DNA of 64,000 bases from Polyangiaceae bacterium (GTDB lineage: Bacteria; Myxococcota_A; Polyangia; Polyangiales; Polyangiaceae), in the NCBI GenBank assembly GCA_029261965.1, contig JAJDAH010000238.1, forward strand, positions 1-64,000. Reading direction: 5' to 3'. Positions 51,941-60,826 of this stretch are shown here, piece after piece; the stretch's first letter is position 1; every line of letters starts with the position of its first letter. A program made the position numbers and the translations under genes. The notes beneath the pieces are model-generated. The model saw only the letters and a list, made by a program, of their open reading frames with translations. It was not told the DNA's origin and ran no database searches.

Positions 51941-54805
51941 ATGTTCATCGACGACGCGCGCAAATCGCTGGGATGGGGATTCGGGTTGGCAATCGTAGCG
52001 TTCACCCAGGTGGCGTGCGGGCCGGGTGGCGTCGCGGACGGGATCCGGGAGCCACCTCCAACCGGCGAAGAAGCCATGGATGGTTGGAAGTGCGAGTCCA
52101 AAGAGGACGTCAAAAACGCGGCGGAGCCGCTCGTCGTCGATTGGCCCGGAGGCATGCGCGGCAAGCTCGAGACGCGGATGACCAAGGGCGTGGCGGTGGT
52201 CAAGTACGACTGCGAAACCATCGAGCTACTGGAAGACTGCACCGCCGGTGGGACCTACGGGTACATGGGCATGACCACCAAAGAAGAAATGGTCCGCCTC
52301 AAGTCCGCCGACGAGGTCAAAGCCAACTTGCCGCTCAGCGGCCTGTCGATCGTGGCGAAAATCGGCGCAGAAATGCAGCGCGACACCTCGCTCGACATCG
52401 CCACCGTCATGGTCGGTCGCCGACGCACCACGGTGCAGGAGGTTCGACCCGAACAGCTCGATGGTCGATGCGACGGGGCGAGTCACTTCGTTCGCGGCGC
52501 GATGGTCGGCGCCTTCGTCATGAAGAGCGGTTCGAAGGCCAAAGTCGAAACCGTCGCTCAGGTTTTCGGAGCCGGAGCTTCGGCGGGAAGTGCCGCGTCG
52601 AAGATTAGCCGGACTCAAGATGGCTACGCCGACAAGTGCAAGGCCAGCTCTCCGGACTCCTCCGAGCCACCGGGGCAGTGCGGCGCGCTCATTCGGCTCG
52701 AGCTCACGCCGATCCGCAGCCTCCAGGACGAGCTCGCGGGCAACGGTGAGGGTGGAGGCGGCTGCCCTGCCGGCCTGGTGCGCGTTTCGGGCAAGTGCAC
52801 GAAGGCAACGAAGCGCGTCGCCTACGAATGCAAGACAAACGACCCCATCGATTGCGGGCGCCAGTGCGACGCCGGGGATATGGCAAGCTGCGTGCACCTG
52901 TCGGTCATGTACGCCGCGGGCAAGCAGCTTCAAACCGATCACAAGAAAGCCGTCGCCTACGCGAAGCAGAGCTGCCAGGCGGGATTCGCCGGCGGTTGCA
53001 ACGCCCTCGGTCGGGCCGCCGACTACGGAAACGGAATCAAACGCGACCCGCAAAACGCGTTCCGGCACTACAAGATCGCGTGCGACGGCGGCGATCCCGA
53101 CGGTTGCGTGGCCATGGGGCTCGCGCTTCGTGACGGACGCGGCATTCCGCGTGACTACAAACGCGCGAAACGAATCCTCAACCGCGCGTGCGAAGGCGGC
53201 GAGCCGTCCGGCTGCAGCGCCCTCGGCGAGATGTACCACAAGGGCCAGGGGCCCGAGATCCAGGAGATGGACCCGAAGGAACGTGGACTCGTCGCCGTCC
53301 AGCTCTACCAGCGCTCGGCCGCCGGCGACTGGCCGGACGGGTACCGGAATCTCGCATCGCTCTACACCGACGGGCTGATCCTCGCCCGAGACGACGCCAA
53401 GGCGCGCGAACTCTACAACAAGGCGCTGAAGCGCTACCAGGTGCTCTGTGACGATAGCGGCGTCGGCCGCGCATGCCACGAAGTCGCCGGCATGTTCCGT
53501 CGCGGCGACGGCATTGCGGCGAGCCGCGACAAGGCTGGCGAGTACTACGACCGCGCCTGCGGCTTCGGCTTCATGGATAGCTGCGTCCGACTCGCGCTCT
53601 TCTACAAGAACGGCGAAGGCGGAAAAGCGCGCGACGTCAAGAAGTCCTGGGCGCTGATCGAGAAGGCGTGCGAGGTCGGCAACGGCTGGGGATGCACCAA
53701 GGCCGGCTACTACGCGCAACAAGGCATCGGCCGGAAACTCGACAAGCCCGGAGCCGCCAAGTTCTACGAAAAAGCCTGCACCCTCGGCGACCCGAGCGGG
53801 TGCAACGATTACGGCTGGTGCGCGGGCACCGGATTCGGCATCCCGCGAGATTTCAAAAAAGCGCGGACGCTCTACATTCGCTCTTGCGACATGGGTAGCC
53901 AGTTCGGTTGCTACAACTCCGGCCTGTTTCACAAGAACGGAACCGGTGGGCCGAGGGACGAAAAGAAGGCCATCGCGTACTACCGGATCGCCTGCAACAA
54001 GGGGTATCGGAAGGCCTGCGAGCACCTGGCCGAAATGCTCGACCGCAAGAACCCTCGAGAAGCGCTGGCCATTCACGAGCGCGCGTGTGAACAGGGCAGC
54101 TCGGCGAGCTGCTATCAGGCTGGGCTAGCCCACCTCAACGCCAAACGGGGCGTTCGCCGAGACGAGAAGCTCGCCTTCGCGCGCATGCGCAAGAGTTGCG
54201 ATGGCGGCAACAAGTTGGCCTGTAGCTACGTCGGCGACATGTACCGAAACGGCATCGGCGTGACCGTCAACCTCTACTCGGCGAAAAAAGTCCTCGAGAC
54301 CGCATGCCGCAAAGGCGAGTACTACGCCTGCGCGAGCCTCGGCGAGCTCGTGGAGAACGGGCTCGGTGGGAAGGCCGACGTGAAACGTGCCTTCTCCCTC
54401 TACGAAAAGTCCTGTTCCCGTGGGCGCATCAACCTCGGCTGCGTGCACCAGGGCATGCTCTACGAGACCGGAACCGAAGGCGTGAAGAAGGACAAGAAGA
54501 AGGCGCAAGATCTCTACGATCGAGCCTGCAAAAAGAGATCTCCCATCGGCTGTTTCCTCGCCGACGTCATCCAGAAACGCGGCAAGAAGCTGCCGATGCA
54601 GGACAAGCAGATCTTCCGCAAGTTCGAGCGGAGCTGCGCCGCCAAGAAAAACGCCGAAGACTGCGCGGCGGTGGCATTCATGTACCTCGTCGGCAAAGGC
54701 ACGACGATGGATGAGGAAACCGCGGTCGTTTATCTCAAGCGTGGATGCCGCGGTGGTTTTCAGCCGGCGTGCACCGAGATGCGCACGCGGCTGATCCAAA
54801 AGTGA
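51941..54805 (+). CDS. large Cys-rich Sel1-repeat lipoprotein
   Basis: 954 residues. The signal ends FTQVAC. The N-terminal ~290 residues are a unique domain with an acidic start and Cys pairs. From ~300 to the end there are about 17 Sel1-like repeats (e.g. ACEGGEPSGCSALGEMYHKGQG, YDRACGFGFMDSCVRLALFY) in which Cys pairs recur every ~36 residues in the manner of HcpA-type disulfide-locked solenoids. Such proteins bind peptides or glycans at the surface. Very long for the family. Confidence 0.87.
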   Translation: MFIDDARKSLGWGFGLAIVAFTQVACGPGGVADGIREPPPTGEEAMDGWKCESKEDVKNAAEPLVVDWPGGMRGKLETRMTKGVAVVKYDCETIELLEDCTAGGTYGYMGMTTKEEMVRLKSADEVKANLPLSGLSIVAKIGAEMQRDTSLDIATVMVGRRRTTVQEVRPEQLDGRCDGASHFVRGAMVGAFVMKSGSKAKVETVAQVFGAGASAGSAASKISRTQDGYADKCKASSPDSSEPPGQCGALIRLELTPIRSLQDELAGNGEGGGGCPAGLVRVSGKCTKATKRVAYECKTNDPIDCGRQCDAGDMASCVHLSVMYAAGKQLQTDHKKAVAYAKQSCQAGFAGGCNALGRAADYGNGIKRDPQNAFRHYKIACDGGDPDGCVAMGLALRDGRGIPRDYKRAKRILNRACEGGEPSGCSALGEMYHKGQGPEIQEMDPKERGLVAVQLYQRSAAGDWPDGYRNLASLYTDGLILARDDAKARELYNKALKRYQVLCDDSGVGRACHEVAGMFRRGDGIAASRDKAGEYYDRACGFGFMDSCVRLALFYKNGEGGKARDVKKSWALIEKACEVGNGWGCTKAGYYAQQGIGRKLDKPGAAKFYEKACTLGDPSGCNDYGWCAGTGFGIPRDFKKARTLYIRSCDMGSQFGCYNSGLFHKNGTGGPRDEKKAIAYYRIACNKGYRKACEHLAEMLDRKNPREALAIHERACEQGSSASCYQAGLAHLNAKRGVRRDEKLAFARMRKSCDGGNKLACSYVGDMYRNGIGVTVNLYSAKKVLETACRKGEYYACASLGELVENGLGGKADVKRAFSLYEKSCSRGRINLGCVHQGMLYETGTEGVKKDKKKAQDLYDRACKKRSPIGCFLADVIQKRGKKLPMQDKQIFRKFERSCAAKKNAEDCAAVAFMYLVGKGTTMDEETAVVYLKRGCRGGFQPACTEMRTRLIQK

Positions 54806-54823
54806 GCTGTGGGCCGCGTCGAC

Positions 54824-55855
54824 CTACCAGTCGACGATGGCCGAGCCCCAGGTAAAACCGCTGCCGAACGCCACCATCGCGACCTTCATGCCGCGCTCGA
54901 GCTTGCCGTTGCGAGTGGCTTCGGCGATGAGCAAAGGAATCGTCGCGGCAGTCGTATTCCCGTACTTGTGCAGATTGTGCACCAGCCGATCCTCGGGGAT
55001 GCCGATCTGATCGGCGACATACTGGTTGATGCGCATGTTCGCCTGATGGAAGAGGAACAGATCGATGTCGTCTCGGGTGATCTCGTGGTCGCTGCACGCC
55101 TTCATCAACGATTGAATCATGCGCTCGACGGCGTTGCGGAAGACCAGCTTGCCCTCCATGTAGGGCCACATCATCTCCGGAGTGACCCGCCCGCAGTCGT
55201 CGTCGCCCACCGGAATGTACGGCCGACGACGCATGTCCCACCCCTTGAGGCAGAGTGAGTCAGCGTACCGACCGTCCGCGCCCAAGTACCAACCGCGAAC
55301 ACCCCGGTCCTCTTCGGTCTGGCTCACGACGACCGCCGCCGCGGCGTCGCCGAACAACGATGAAACCTGGCGACCCCGCGTCGACATGTCCATCGCTGCC
55401 GAATGGCATTCCGCGCCGACGATGAGCACGTTTTTGCAGCCGCCGGCTTTGACCATGGAAGCGGCCGTAGCCAGCGAGTAGATGAACGCCGAGCACTGGT
55501 TCCTGACGTCCAGGCACGGGACGAAGTTGGGGTTCGGTCCGTCGCAAAGTCCGAGCTTTTGCTGCAGATACACGCCGGAGCCGGGAAAGATGGCATCCGG
55601 AGAAAGCGTGCCGAAGATGATCATGTCGAGATCCTTCATCTCGATGCCGGCGTCTTCAACCGCCTGCTTCGCCGCCGGGACCGCGAGATCCGAGGCGTTG
55701 ACCCCCTCGGGCGCGAATCGTCGTTCTTCGATCCCCGACCGCTTGTGGATCCATTCGTGATCGGTATCGATGCCGTAGATCTTCTTCAGATCGTCGTTCT
55801 TGATGACGGTCTCTGGGACGTACATTCCCGAACCGGAGATGTAGGCATTCGGCAA
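54824..55855 (-). CDS. ketoacyl-ACP synthase III-like enzyme
   Basis: 343 residues from a TTG at 55855, chosen because AAGGAG lies 7-8 bases upstream; the longer frame to 55915 lacks one. The triad is Cys121 (DVRNQCSAF), His270 (LFLFHQANMRI) and Asn300 (HKYGNTTAA). The RSGIEERRF and SLFGDAAAA blocks are also typical. FabH-like enzymes start fatty-acid synthesis from acyl-CoA; variants initiate polyketide or olefin pathways. The desaturase gene 163 bp upstream on the same strand suggests a lipid-modifying pair. Confidence 0.92.
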   Translation of the reverse strand: MPNAYISGSGMYVPETVIKNDDLKKIYGIDTDHEWIHKRSGIEERRFAPEGVNASDLAVPAAKQAVEDAGIEMKDLDMIIFGTLSPDAIFPGSGVYLQQKLGLCDGPNPNFVPCLDVRNQCSAFIYSLATAASMVKAGGCKNVLIVGAECHSAAMDMSTRGRQVSSLFGDAAAAVVVSQTEEDRGVRGWYLGADGRYADSLCLKGWDMRRRPYIPVGDDDCGRVTPEMMWPYMEGKLVFRNAVERMIQSLMKACSDHEITRDDIDLFLFHQANMRINQYVADQIGIPEDRLVHNLHKYGNTTAATIPLLIAEATRNGKLERGMKVAMVAFGSGFTWGSAIVDW

Positions 55856-56018
55856 GAGCAGGCTCCTTTTTGGTGGCCCGCTTCCTAGCCGAATTCGGCA
55901 CGATTCGAGGGCCACACCGCCGTGACAGAAGCGTGACTGATCGTGTCAATCGCGCGGCGAGCCTCCAAGAAGGGGCTCGGAGGAAACGGCTATGTTTTCA
56001 AGCCGGCGCCCCGACCCG

Positions 56019-56828
56019 TCAGCCGACGGCTTCAGCGGTTCGGTCGAGCGGATAGTGCGCGCGTTGGCTCGTATTGATCTCGAGGATCCCGAGGCCGGCG
56101 AGCAGTCGGATGACGGGGTACGTCGGGTCGATCTCCCACTTGCGAGCCGCAAAGTTCGGGCTCATGCCGAACTTGTGGTGGTTGTTCTGAAAGAGCTCCC
56201 CACCGGTGACGAAATCGAACGGCAGGGTGTTGCGCGAGGCGTCACCGTTCTCGAAGTTCTGGTAGCCGTACTTGTGACCGCACCAGTTCACGATCGCACC
56301 CTGAATCGGGCCGATGACGAAGTGAATGGGGAGGAGCAGGTACCACCATGGCGACGGGGCCACCGCGATGTAGAACAGCGAGTAGATGGCGCCCCAGCCG
56401 ACGCGAGACACCCAGGTCTGACTGAACTTGTCGAGGCTCGGCCACTCCGGCACGTCCCCGTCGAACTTCGCTTCGGGCTCGACGCGATAGTAGGCGTAGT
56501 CGTCGTAGCGCTTCTTGGTGTCGAGCATCATGCTCGCGACGTTGGTGTAGTTGAGCGGCGAATGCGGATCCTTCTCGCTGTCGCTGTAGGCGTGATGCTG
56601 TCGGTGCAAGATCGCGTAGCCACGGGGATGGAGGTAGCTCGCGCCCTGGGCGACGTAGGTGAACAAGTGGAAGAACCGCTCCCATCCCTTGCTCATCGTG
56701 AACATCTTGTGCGCCCCGTACCGATGCAGAAAAAACGTCTGGCAGAAAATCGCCGAGAGCCAATGCCCGACGATGAACGCGAACAGGATTGCGACGGCGT
56801 AGGTGGCGGGAAGATTGGGGAACAACAT
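56019..56828 (-). CDS. membrane fatty-acid desaturase
   Basis: 269 residues from the ATG at 56828, with GAGG eight bases upstream; the frame is open further but lacks one. Three His boxes are present: HRYGAH (35-40), HRQHH (75-79) and NNHHKFG near 207, plus four hydrophobic helices in the usual order. The family introduces double bonds (usually delta-9) in acyl chains of phospholipid or CoA. Electron donors are not nearby. Confidence 0.92.
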   Translation of the reverse strand: MLFPNLPATYAVAILFAFIVGHWLSAIFCQTFFLHRYGAHKMFTMSKGWERFFHLFTYVAQGASYLHPRGYAILHRQHHAYSDSEKDPHSPLNYTNVASMMLDTKKRYDDYAYYRVEPEAKFDGDVPEWPSLDKFSQTWVSRVGWGAIYSLFYIAVAPSPWWYLLLPIHFVIGPIQGAIVNWCGHKYGYQNFENGDASRNTLPFDFVTGGELFQNNHHKFGMSPNFAARKWEIDPTYPVIRLLAGLGILEINTSQRAHYPLDRTAEAVG

Positions 56829-57071
56829 TTCGGTGACCTCGGAGGGTAGCCTAAATCCCGCGAGAGCGACGCGCCGCAAGGGTTCAGTCATTTCACGCCG
56901 GCACGCGTCAGGATTCAGTCACGGGATCCTCGTCTCATTTCCGTCGTGTTTCCAATTTTGCGACACGGTGCGAAGCGCAGGTAGCACTCGAGCCACGCGG
57001 CGAACACGCCCGTATGGAAGCGCGTTCGCCCGTGTGCTCGGTTGGCCGGCTCGCCACGATGGCGGGCCCGT

Positions 57072-57530
57072 TCAACCGCAGCAGCCTCCTTGCGGAACCG
57101 CGGCATCGTCGACGCAGCAAGCATCGCTGTCCCCGATCGCAGGACCGTCCGTCGCGACTGGTCCCAGCGAGTCGGCGTCGCCCTTGAATTGGTAGAACTC
57201 CCACATGAGCCCCTGGGGGTCGTGGGTGTAGACGGTGCTCTTCTCGGCGTAGCAGCAGGTCTCGTTCTCGATGACCTCGTGCTCGAGGCCGCTCGGCGCG
57301 ATCCGTTCGAGCTGCGTCTCGACTTCGGCTTTTTCCATTTCGAAACCGACGTGATTGAGTCGCTCGCTGGCGTCGGGGGCTTCGAAGAGCACGAGCTTGA
57401 GCGGCGGGTTCTCCACGGCAAAGTTGGCGTACCCGGGTTTTCGCTTGTTCACTTCGACTCCGAAGAGCTTCGAGTAGTACGCGACGGCTTCGTCGAGGTC
57501 CTGAACGTTGAGGGCTAGCTGAAATCTCAT
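57072..57530 (-). CDS. arsI: ArsI/CadI-family VOC protein
   Basis: 152 residues from the ATG at 57530. A VOC fold (QLALNVQDLDEAVAYYSKLFG, LNHVGFEMEK, VYTHDPQGLMWEFYQFKG) carries the vicinal Cys pair 92-93 in ENETCCYAEKS that ArsI uses to bind trivalent organoarsenicals. ArsI cleaves the C-As bond of methylated arsenicals such as MAs(III). The C-terminus adds a Cys-rich tail (DACCVDDAAVPQGGCCG), perhaps another thiol site. ArsR is encoded 101 bp upstream on the same strand. Confidence 0.9.
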   Translation of the reverse strand: MRFQLALNVQDLDEAVAYYSKLFGVEVNKRKPGYANFAVENPPLKLVLFEAPDASERLNHVGFEMEKAEVETQLERIAPSGLEHEVIENETCCYAEKSTVYTHDPQGLMWEFYQFKGDADSLGPVATDGPAIGDSDACCVDDAAVPQGGCCG

Positions 57531-57631
57531 GGCGGTTCTCTTTCTTCGTTGCTTGGTTGGTTGGTTGGGCGGTTTCGTTGGGGGCGAGATGCTTCGGCGG
57601 TTTTCGTTGGGGACGAGAGGAGACCGAGGGC

Positions 57632-57985
57632 TCAACAGCACCGGGTGGATTTCTTCTTCGACCGCGATGACCGAGCTCGGACGGGGTTCTGGTCGGCGTC
57701 GACGCCTTGGCAGCACTTCTCGTTGAGAAAACCGACGAGGTTTTTCATCGCGACGAAGTCCGGGGCATAGATGAGCGAGCGCCCCTCCCTGCGCTGCTTG
57801 ACGACGCCGGCATTCTTGAGCTCCTTGAGGTGGAACGAGAGCGTCGGTCCCGGCACGCCCAGCGAATCACTGATGCTGCCCGCCGGGAGGCCGCCAGGAC
57901 CGGCCCGAACCAACAGTCGGTAGATGTCCAGGCGCGTCTCCTGCGCAAGCGCCGCGAGGGCTCGAACGACGTCCGGCGTATTCAT
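57632..57985 (-). CDS. arsR: ArsR-family metalloregulator
   Basis: 117 residues. The winged-helix core is clear: ALAALAQETRLDIYRLLVRAGPGG, GPTLSFHLKELKNAGVVKQRREGR and SLIYAPDF. The Cys residues are C-terminal (NEKCCQG, STRCC) rather than in the alpha3 helix, as in the ArsR types that bind arsenite at C-terminal sites. It heads a unit with arsI and lies on its own operator (57985-58006), which overlaps the start codon. Confidence 0.92.
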   Translation of the reverse strand: MNTPDVVRALAALAQETRLDIYRLLVRAGPGGLPAGSISDSLGVPGPTLSFHLKELKNAGVVKQRREGRSLIYAPDFVAMKNLVGFLNEKCCQGVDADQNPVRARSSRSKKKSTRCC

Positions 57986-58020
57986 ATTTCTAAATCTATC
58001 GAAATATAGAGCCGTGTCAA
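57985..58020 (-). promoter_or_regulatory. arsR promoter and operator
   Basis: On the minus strand TTGACA (58020-58015) and TAGATT (57998-57993) are 16 bp apart. The start codon begins eight bases behind the -10, so the message should be leaderless. An inverted repeat TATTTC-N10-GAAATA (57985-58006) covers the -10 and touches the ATG; binding there would block transcription. Confidence 0.65.
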
Positions 58021-58054
58021 GACTTGTCGAGCAGAAAAACGCCGCGACTGCAGA

Positions 58055-59365
58055 TCACATCGTAATCTGGGTTCGAGTGCAGTTGCCGTCGTTGATGTTG
58101 AAACGCGTGCCGAGCTCGGGCACTTCGAAATCGGACCAGTCCAGCGGCTTGAGGTCGTGGGGGCCGAGTCCAGCGGCGGCCCAAGTGTTGCTCGTGAACT
58201 TGTCGCTGTTGGCGGTGAACGTGAGATTGCCGCCGTCCGCAAGGAACATCCCGTACTTCTTGAGGGCGCGGGCCACCACCTGGGCCGCGGGGGTCAGCCC
58301 GCTGATGTCCACGCTCTGTTTGAGTCGCAACCGAGCGGTGTACGGCGGCGCCGTCGAGGGGCCGCCCGTTGCCGAGGTCGAATGGGTTCCGGGCGCGACA
58401 AAAACGTCGGCCCGAATGTGGGCGTTCGGAAGGATGAAACGAATCGCATGGTCGATCTCGCCGGCAACCACCTCGTCCGCGGTGAAGAGCAGCGGTGCAA
58501 TCGGCAACCCGGCGGCGTCGGCGCTCGTGCAGTACAGCCCACGACCGTCCGGAGGAGGCACTTGGCTGATGTCCCACACGGCCTGGCAACCGCCGTCGAA
58601 CGTCGGGCCTTGAATGTCCGCTCGCCACATCTCGAAAAGTCGGCATTCGTCTCGATCGATGACGATCAGATGGCAGTCTTCACTGTTGACGTCGGGGCAT
58701 GCGTAGCTGTTGGAGCCCTCGATGGATCCGCCGGCGACGATGGGCGGCGGTGCCGTGTCGCAGTGGTTCCCGAAGAAGTTCGAGCTCGGGACGAACGGCA
58801 TGTGCGGCGTCGTCGCGTCGGCTTCGAGAATGGTCAGCGAGAAGTCCGTCTGAAATCGGGTGCCGGTGTCGTGGTTGGCATCGAGGTAAGAGATGATCGC
58901 GGCAGACTCGGAATCGAGGGGCGCGGTGTCGACGGGCGTGTTCCAGGGGGCCCCCGCAGGAAAAAGCTGTTCGGACGTGTTGCCGCAAGAGTCCGTGGCT
59001 CCCGAGCCCCCAGCGCCCGCCTGCCCGCCGGACCCACCGGTTGCGGGGCTACCCGCTTGTCCGCCGCTACCCGAGACTCCGCCGCTACCCGAGACTCCGC
59101 CGGTTCCAGCTCCCGCGCCGGTGCCCGCGGATCCCCCAGTGCCGGGCGCCCCCCCAGAACCAGATCCACCGCCGGTGCTCGGACCGCCGCCGGTGCTCGG
59201 GCCGCCGCCGGTCGAGGCTCCGCCGGTTCCTGGTCCCCCACCCGCGGAGGTCACGCCCGCGGAACCTCCCGAGTCACCGTCATTCGATCCACTCGAATCC
59301 GAGCAACTCGCCAGCGCGCCGGCGAAGAGCAGCCCCACAAAAGCCCAACCGCGACTTCGTTTCAT
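58055..59365 (-). CDS. Gly-linker lipoprotein of an uncharacterised extracellular family
   Basis: 436 residues from the ATG at 59365. The signal ends GALASC. A Gly/Thr/Ser linker fills ~30-120. The C-terminal ~310 residues belong, as far as I recall the pattern, to a family of secreted proteins with QLFPAGAPWNTPVD, LIVIDRDECRLFEMW, GLPIAPLLFTADEVVAGEIDHA and ALKKYGMFLADGG as landmarks; no function is known to me. Divergent from the Ser/Thr kinase, with 71 bp between starts. Confidence 0.72.
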   Translation of the reverse strand: MKRSRGWAFVGLLFAGALASCSDSSGSNDGDSGGSAGVTSAGGGPGTGGASTGGGPSTGGGPSTGGGSGSGGAPGTGGSAGTGAGAGTGGVSGSGGVSGSGGQAGSPATGGSGGQAGAGGSGATDSCGNTSEQLFPAGAPWNTPVDTAPLDSESAAIISYLDANHDTGTRFQTDFSLTILEADATTPHMPFVPSSNFFGNHCDTAPPPIVAGGSIEGSNSYACPDVNSEDCHLIVIDRDECRLFEMWRADIQGPTFDGGCQAVWDISQVPPPDGRGLYCTSADAAGLPIAPLLFTADEVVAGEIDHAIRFILPNAHIRADVFVAPGTHSTSATGGPSTAPPYTARLRLKQSVDISGLTPAAQVVARALKKYGMFLADGGNLTFTANSDKFTSNTWAAAGLGPHDLKPLDWSDFEVPELGTRFNINDGNCTRTQITM

Positions 59366-59436
59366 GAAGCGGATGTTAACCCCAACGTTCGCCGGGGAAC
59401 ACCGGCCCCGGCAATTGCGTCTATGATGCAGCTTCC

Positions 59437-60825
59437 ATGAAGCCGACGGACGCTTCGGCGGAGTGTGCGACGAGTGCGGGGGCACGAGCCGTGTCCACCG
59501 GTGCGAACACCGTGAGCTGCGTCGCTCCGGCAGAGCTCGCGCAGACCATGCCCGGCGACTCGAGCCCCGTTGCGCCAGCGAGCCCAGCGGACGGCGCGCG
59601 GTTCACCATCGAGGGCGAAATTGGTCGCGGCGGGATGGGGGTCGTGAAAGCCGTACGCGACAACGTTCTGCGCCGGCTCGTGGCGATGAAGGTGCTCGAA
59701 CAAGACGACGAGACGCCCGCGGCTCTGGCCCCGCGGTTCGTGGAGGAAGCACAAATCACGGGGCAGCTCGATCATCCGAACATCGTTCCGGTCCACGACT
59801 TCGGCGTTGCCGCCGACGGTCTCGAGCTTCATTTCACGATGAAGCTCGTCGAGGGGCGAACCCTGAGCGATCTGTTCTCCGAGCTGCACGCACGACCTTT
59901 CGACAGCGACGCGCTCGAACACGCTTTGCGCATCATTCTCAAGGTGTGTGACGCCATCGCGTTCGCCCACAGTCGGGGCGTCATCCACCGTGACATCAAA
60001 CCGGACAACGTGATGGTGGGAAGTCACGGACAGGTGTACGTCATGGATTGGGGTATCGCGCACCTGGTCTCGGGCAAGCGGATCGCCGAGACCGAAGTCG
60101 TTGCCACCGACCGCGGCGGACGCGACCTCGAAGGCACCATCATCGGCACGCCCACGCACATGGCCCCCGAGCAGGCTCGCGGAGACATCGCTGCGATTGG
60201 GCCGACGACGGACGTTTTCGGGTTGGGAGCGCTTCTCTACGATCTGTTGACCGGCCGAGGCCCCCACGCCACCGAAACTCCTCATCGCACCATCGAGTTC
60301 GCTCGTGAGCGCACGGTGCCACCGCCCGAAGAGCATGGCATCTGGCCCTCGCTGCCACCGGAGCTTTGTCGGATCACTTCGCAGGCCCTCGAGACCGATC
60401 CGGGCGACCGACACCCGAACCCGCAGGCCTTGGCCGACGACATCGAAAAGTTCCTCAAGGGAGGCGGCTGGTTCAGCGAGACCCGTTTCCTCACCGGCGA
60501 GCTGATCATGCGCGAGGGCGACGACGGTGACTGCGCCTACATCATCGTCAAAGGGCGATGTGAGGCCTTCAAGATGGTCGATGGTGAGCGCGTGCTCCTG
60601 CGCGAGATGGGACCCGGCGACGTCGTCGGCGAGCTCGCGGTGCTCGCAAAAACTCCCCGAAGTGCCAACGTCGTCGCGATCGACGACGTTCTGGTCAAAG
60701 TCGTCACCGCAGACTCGCTCGAACGCGAGTTGACCCGGAACGCCTGGCTGCACCGCTTCGTCAAGACGCTCGCAGAACGCTTCCTCGAAGCCGACGAGCG
60801 CCTCACCGGCCGCCGCCCGCGCTGA
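59437..60825 (+). CDS. Ser/Thr protein kinase with cyclic-nucleotide-binding domain
   Basis: 462 residues. The kinase domain (~55-340) has the P-loop GEIGRGGMGVV, VAIK-type VAMKVLEQ, the HRDIKPDNVMVG catalytic loop, a DWG in place of the DFG, and HMAPEQARG. The C-terminal ~110 residues form a cNMP-binding-type domain (REGDDGDCAYIIVKGRCEAF, EMGPGDVVGELAVLAKTPRSANVVA). No membrane helix is present. Binding of cNMP could gate the kinase. Such kinases are common in myxobacterial developmental signalling; the role here is inference. Confidence 0.88.
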   Translation: MKPTDASAECATSAGARAVSTGANTVSCVAPAELAQTMPGDSSPVAPASPADGARFTIEGEIGRGGMGVVKAVRDNVLRRLVAMKVLEQDDETPAALAPRFVEEAQITGQLDHPNIVPVHDFGVAADGLELHFTMKLVEGRTLSDLFSELHARPFDSDALEHALRIILKVCDAIAFAHSRGVIHRDIKPDNVMVGSHGQVYVMDWGIAHLVSGKRIAETEVVATDRGGRDLEGTIIGTPTHMAPEQARGDIAAIGPTTDVFGLGALLYDLLTGRGPHATETPHRTIEFARERTVPPPEEHGIWPSLPPELCRITSQALETDPGDRHPNPQALADDIEKFLKGGGWFSETRFLTGELIMREGDDGDCAYIIVKGRCEAFKMVDGERVLLREMGPGDVVGELAVLAKTPRSANVVAIDDVLVKVVTADSLERELTRNAWLHRFVKTLAERFLEADERLTGRRPR

Positions 60826-60826
60826 G

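Noticed and set aside
52226-54076. 616-residue open frame on the minus strand
   Set aside because: Antisense shadow of the Sel1 gene; no domain or ribosome site.
57553-57568. TTGG repeated four times between arsI and arsR
   Set aside because: Simple sequence of 16 bp without symmetry; not evidence of a regulatory element.
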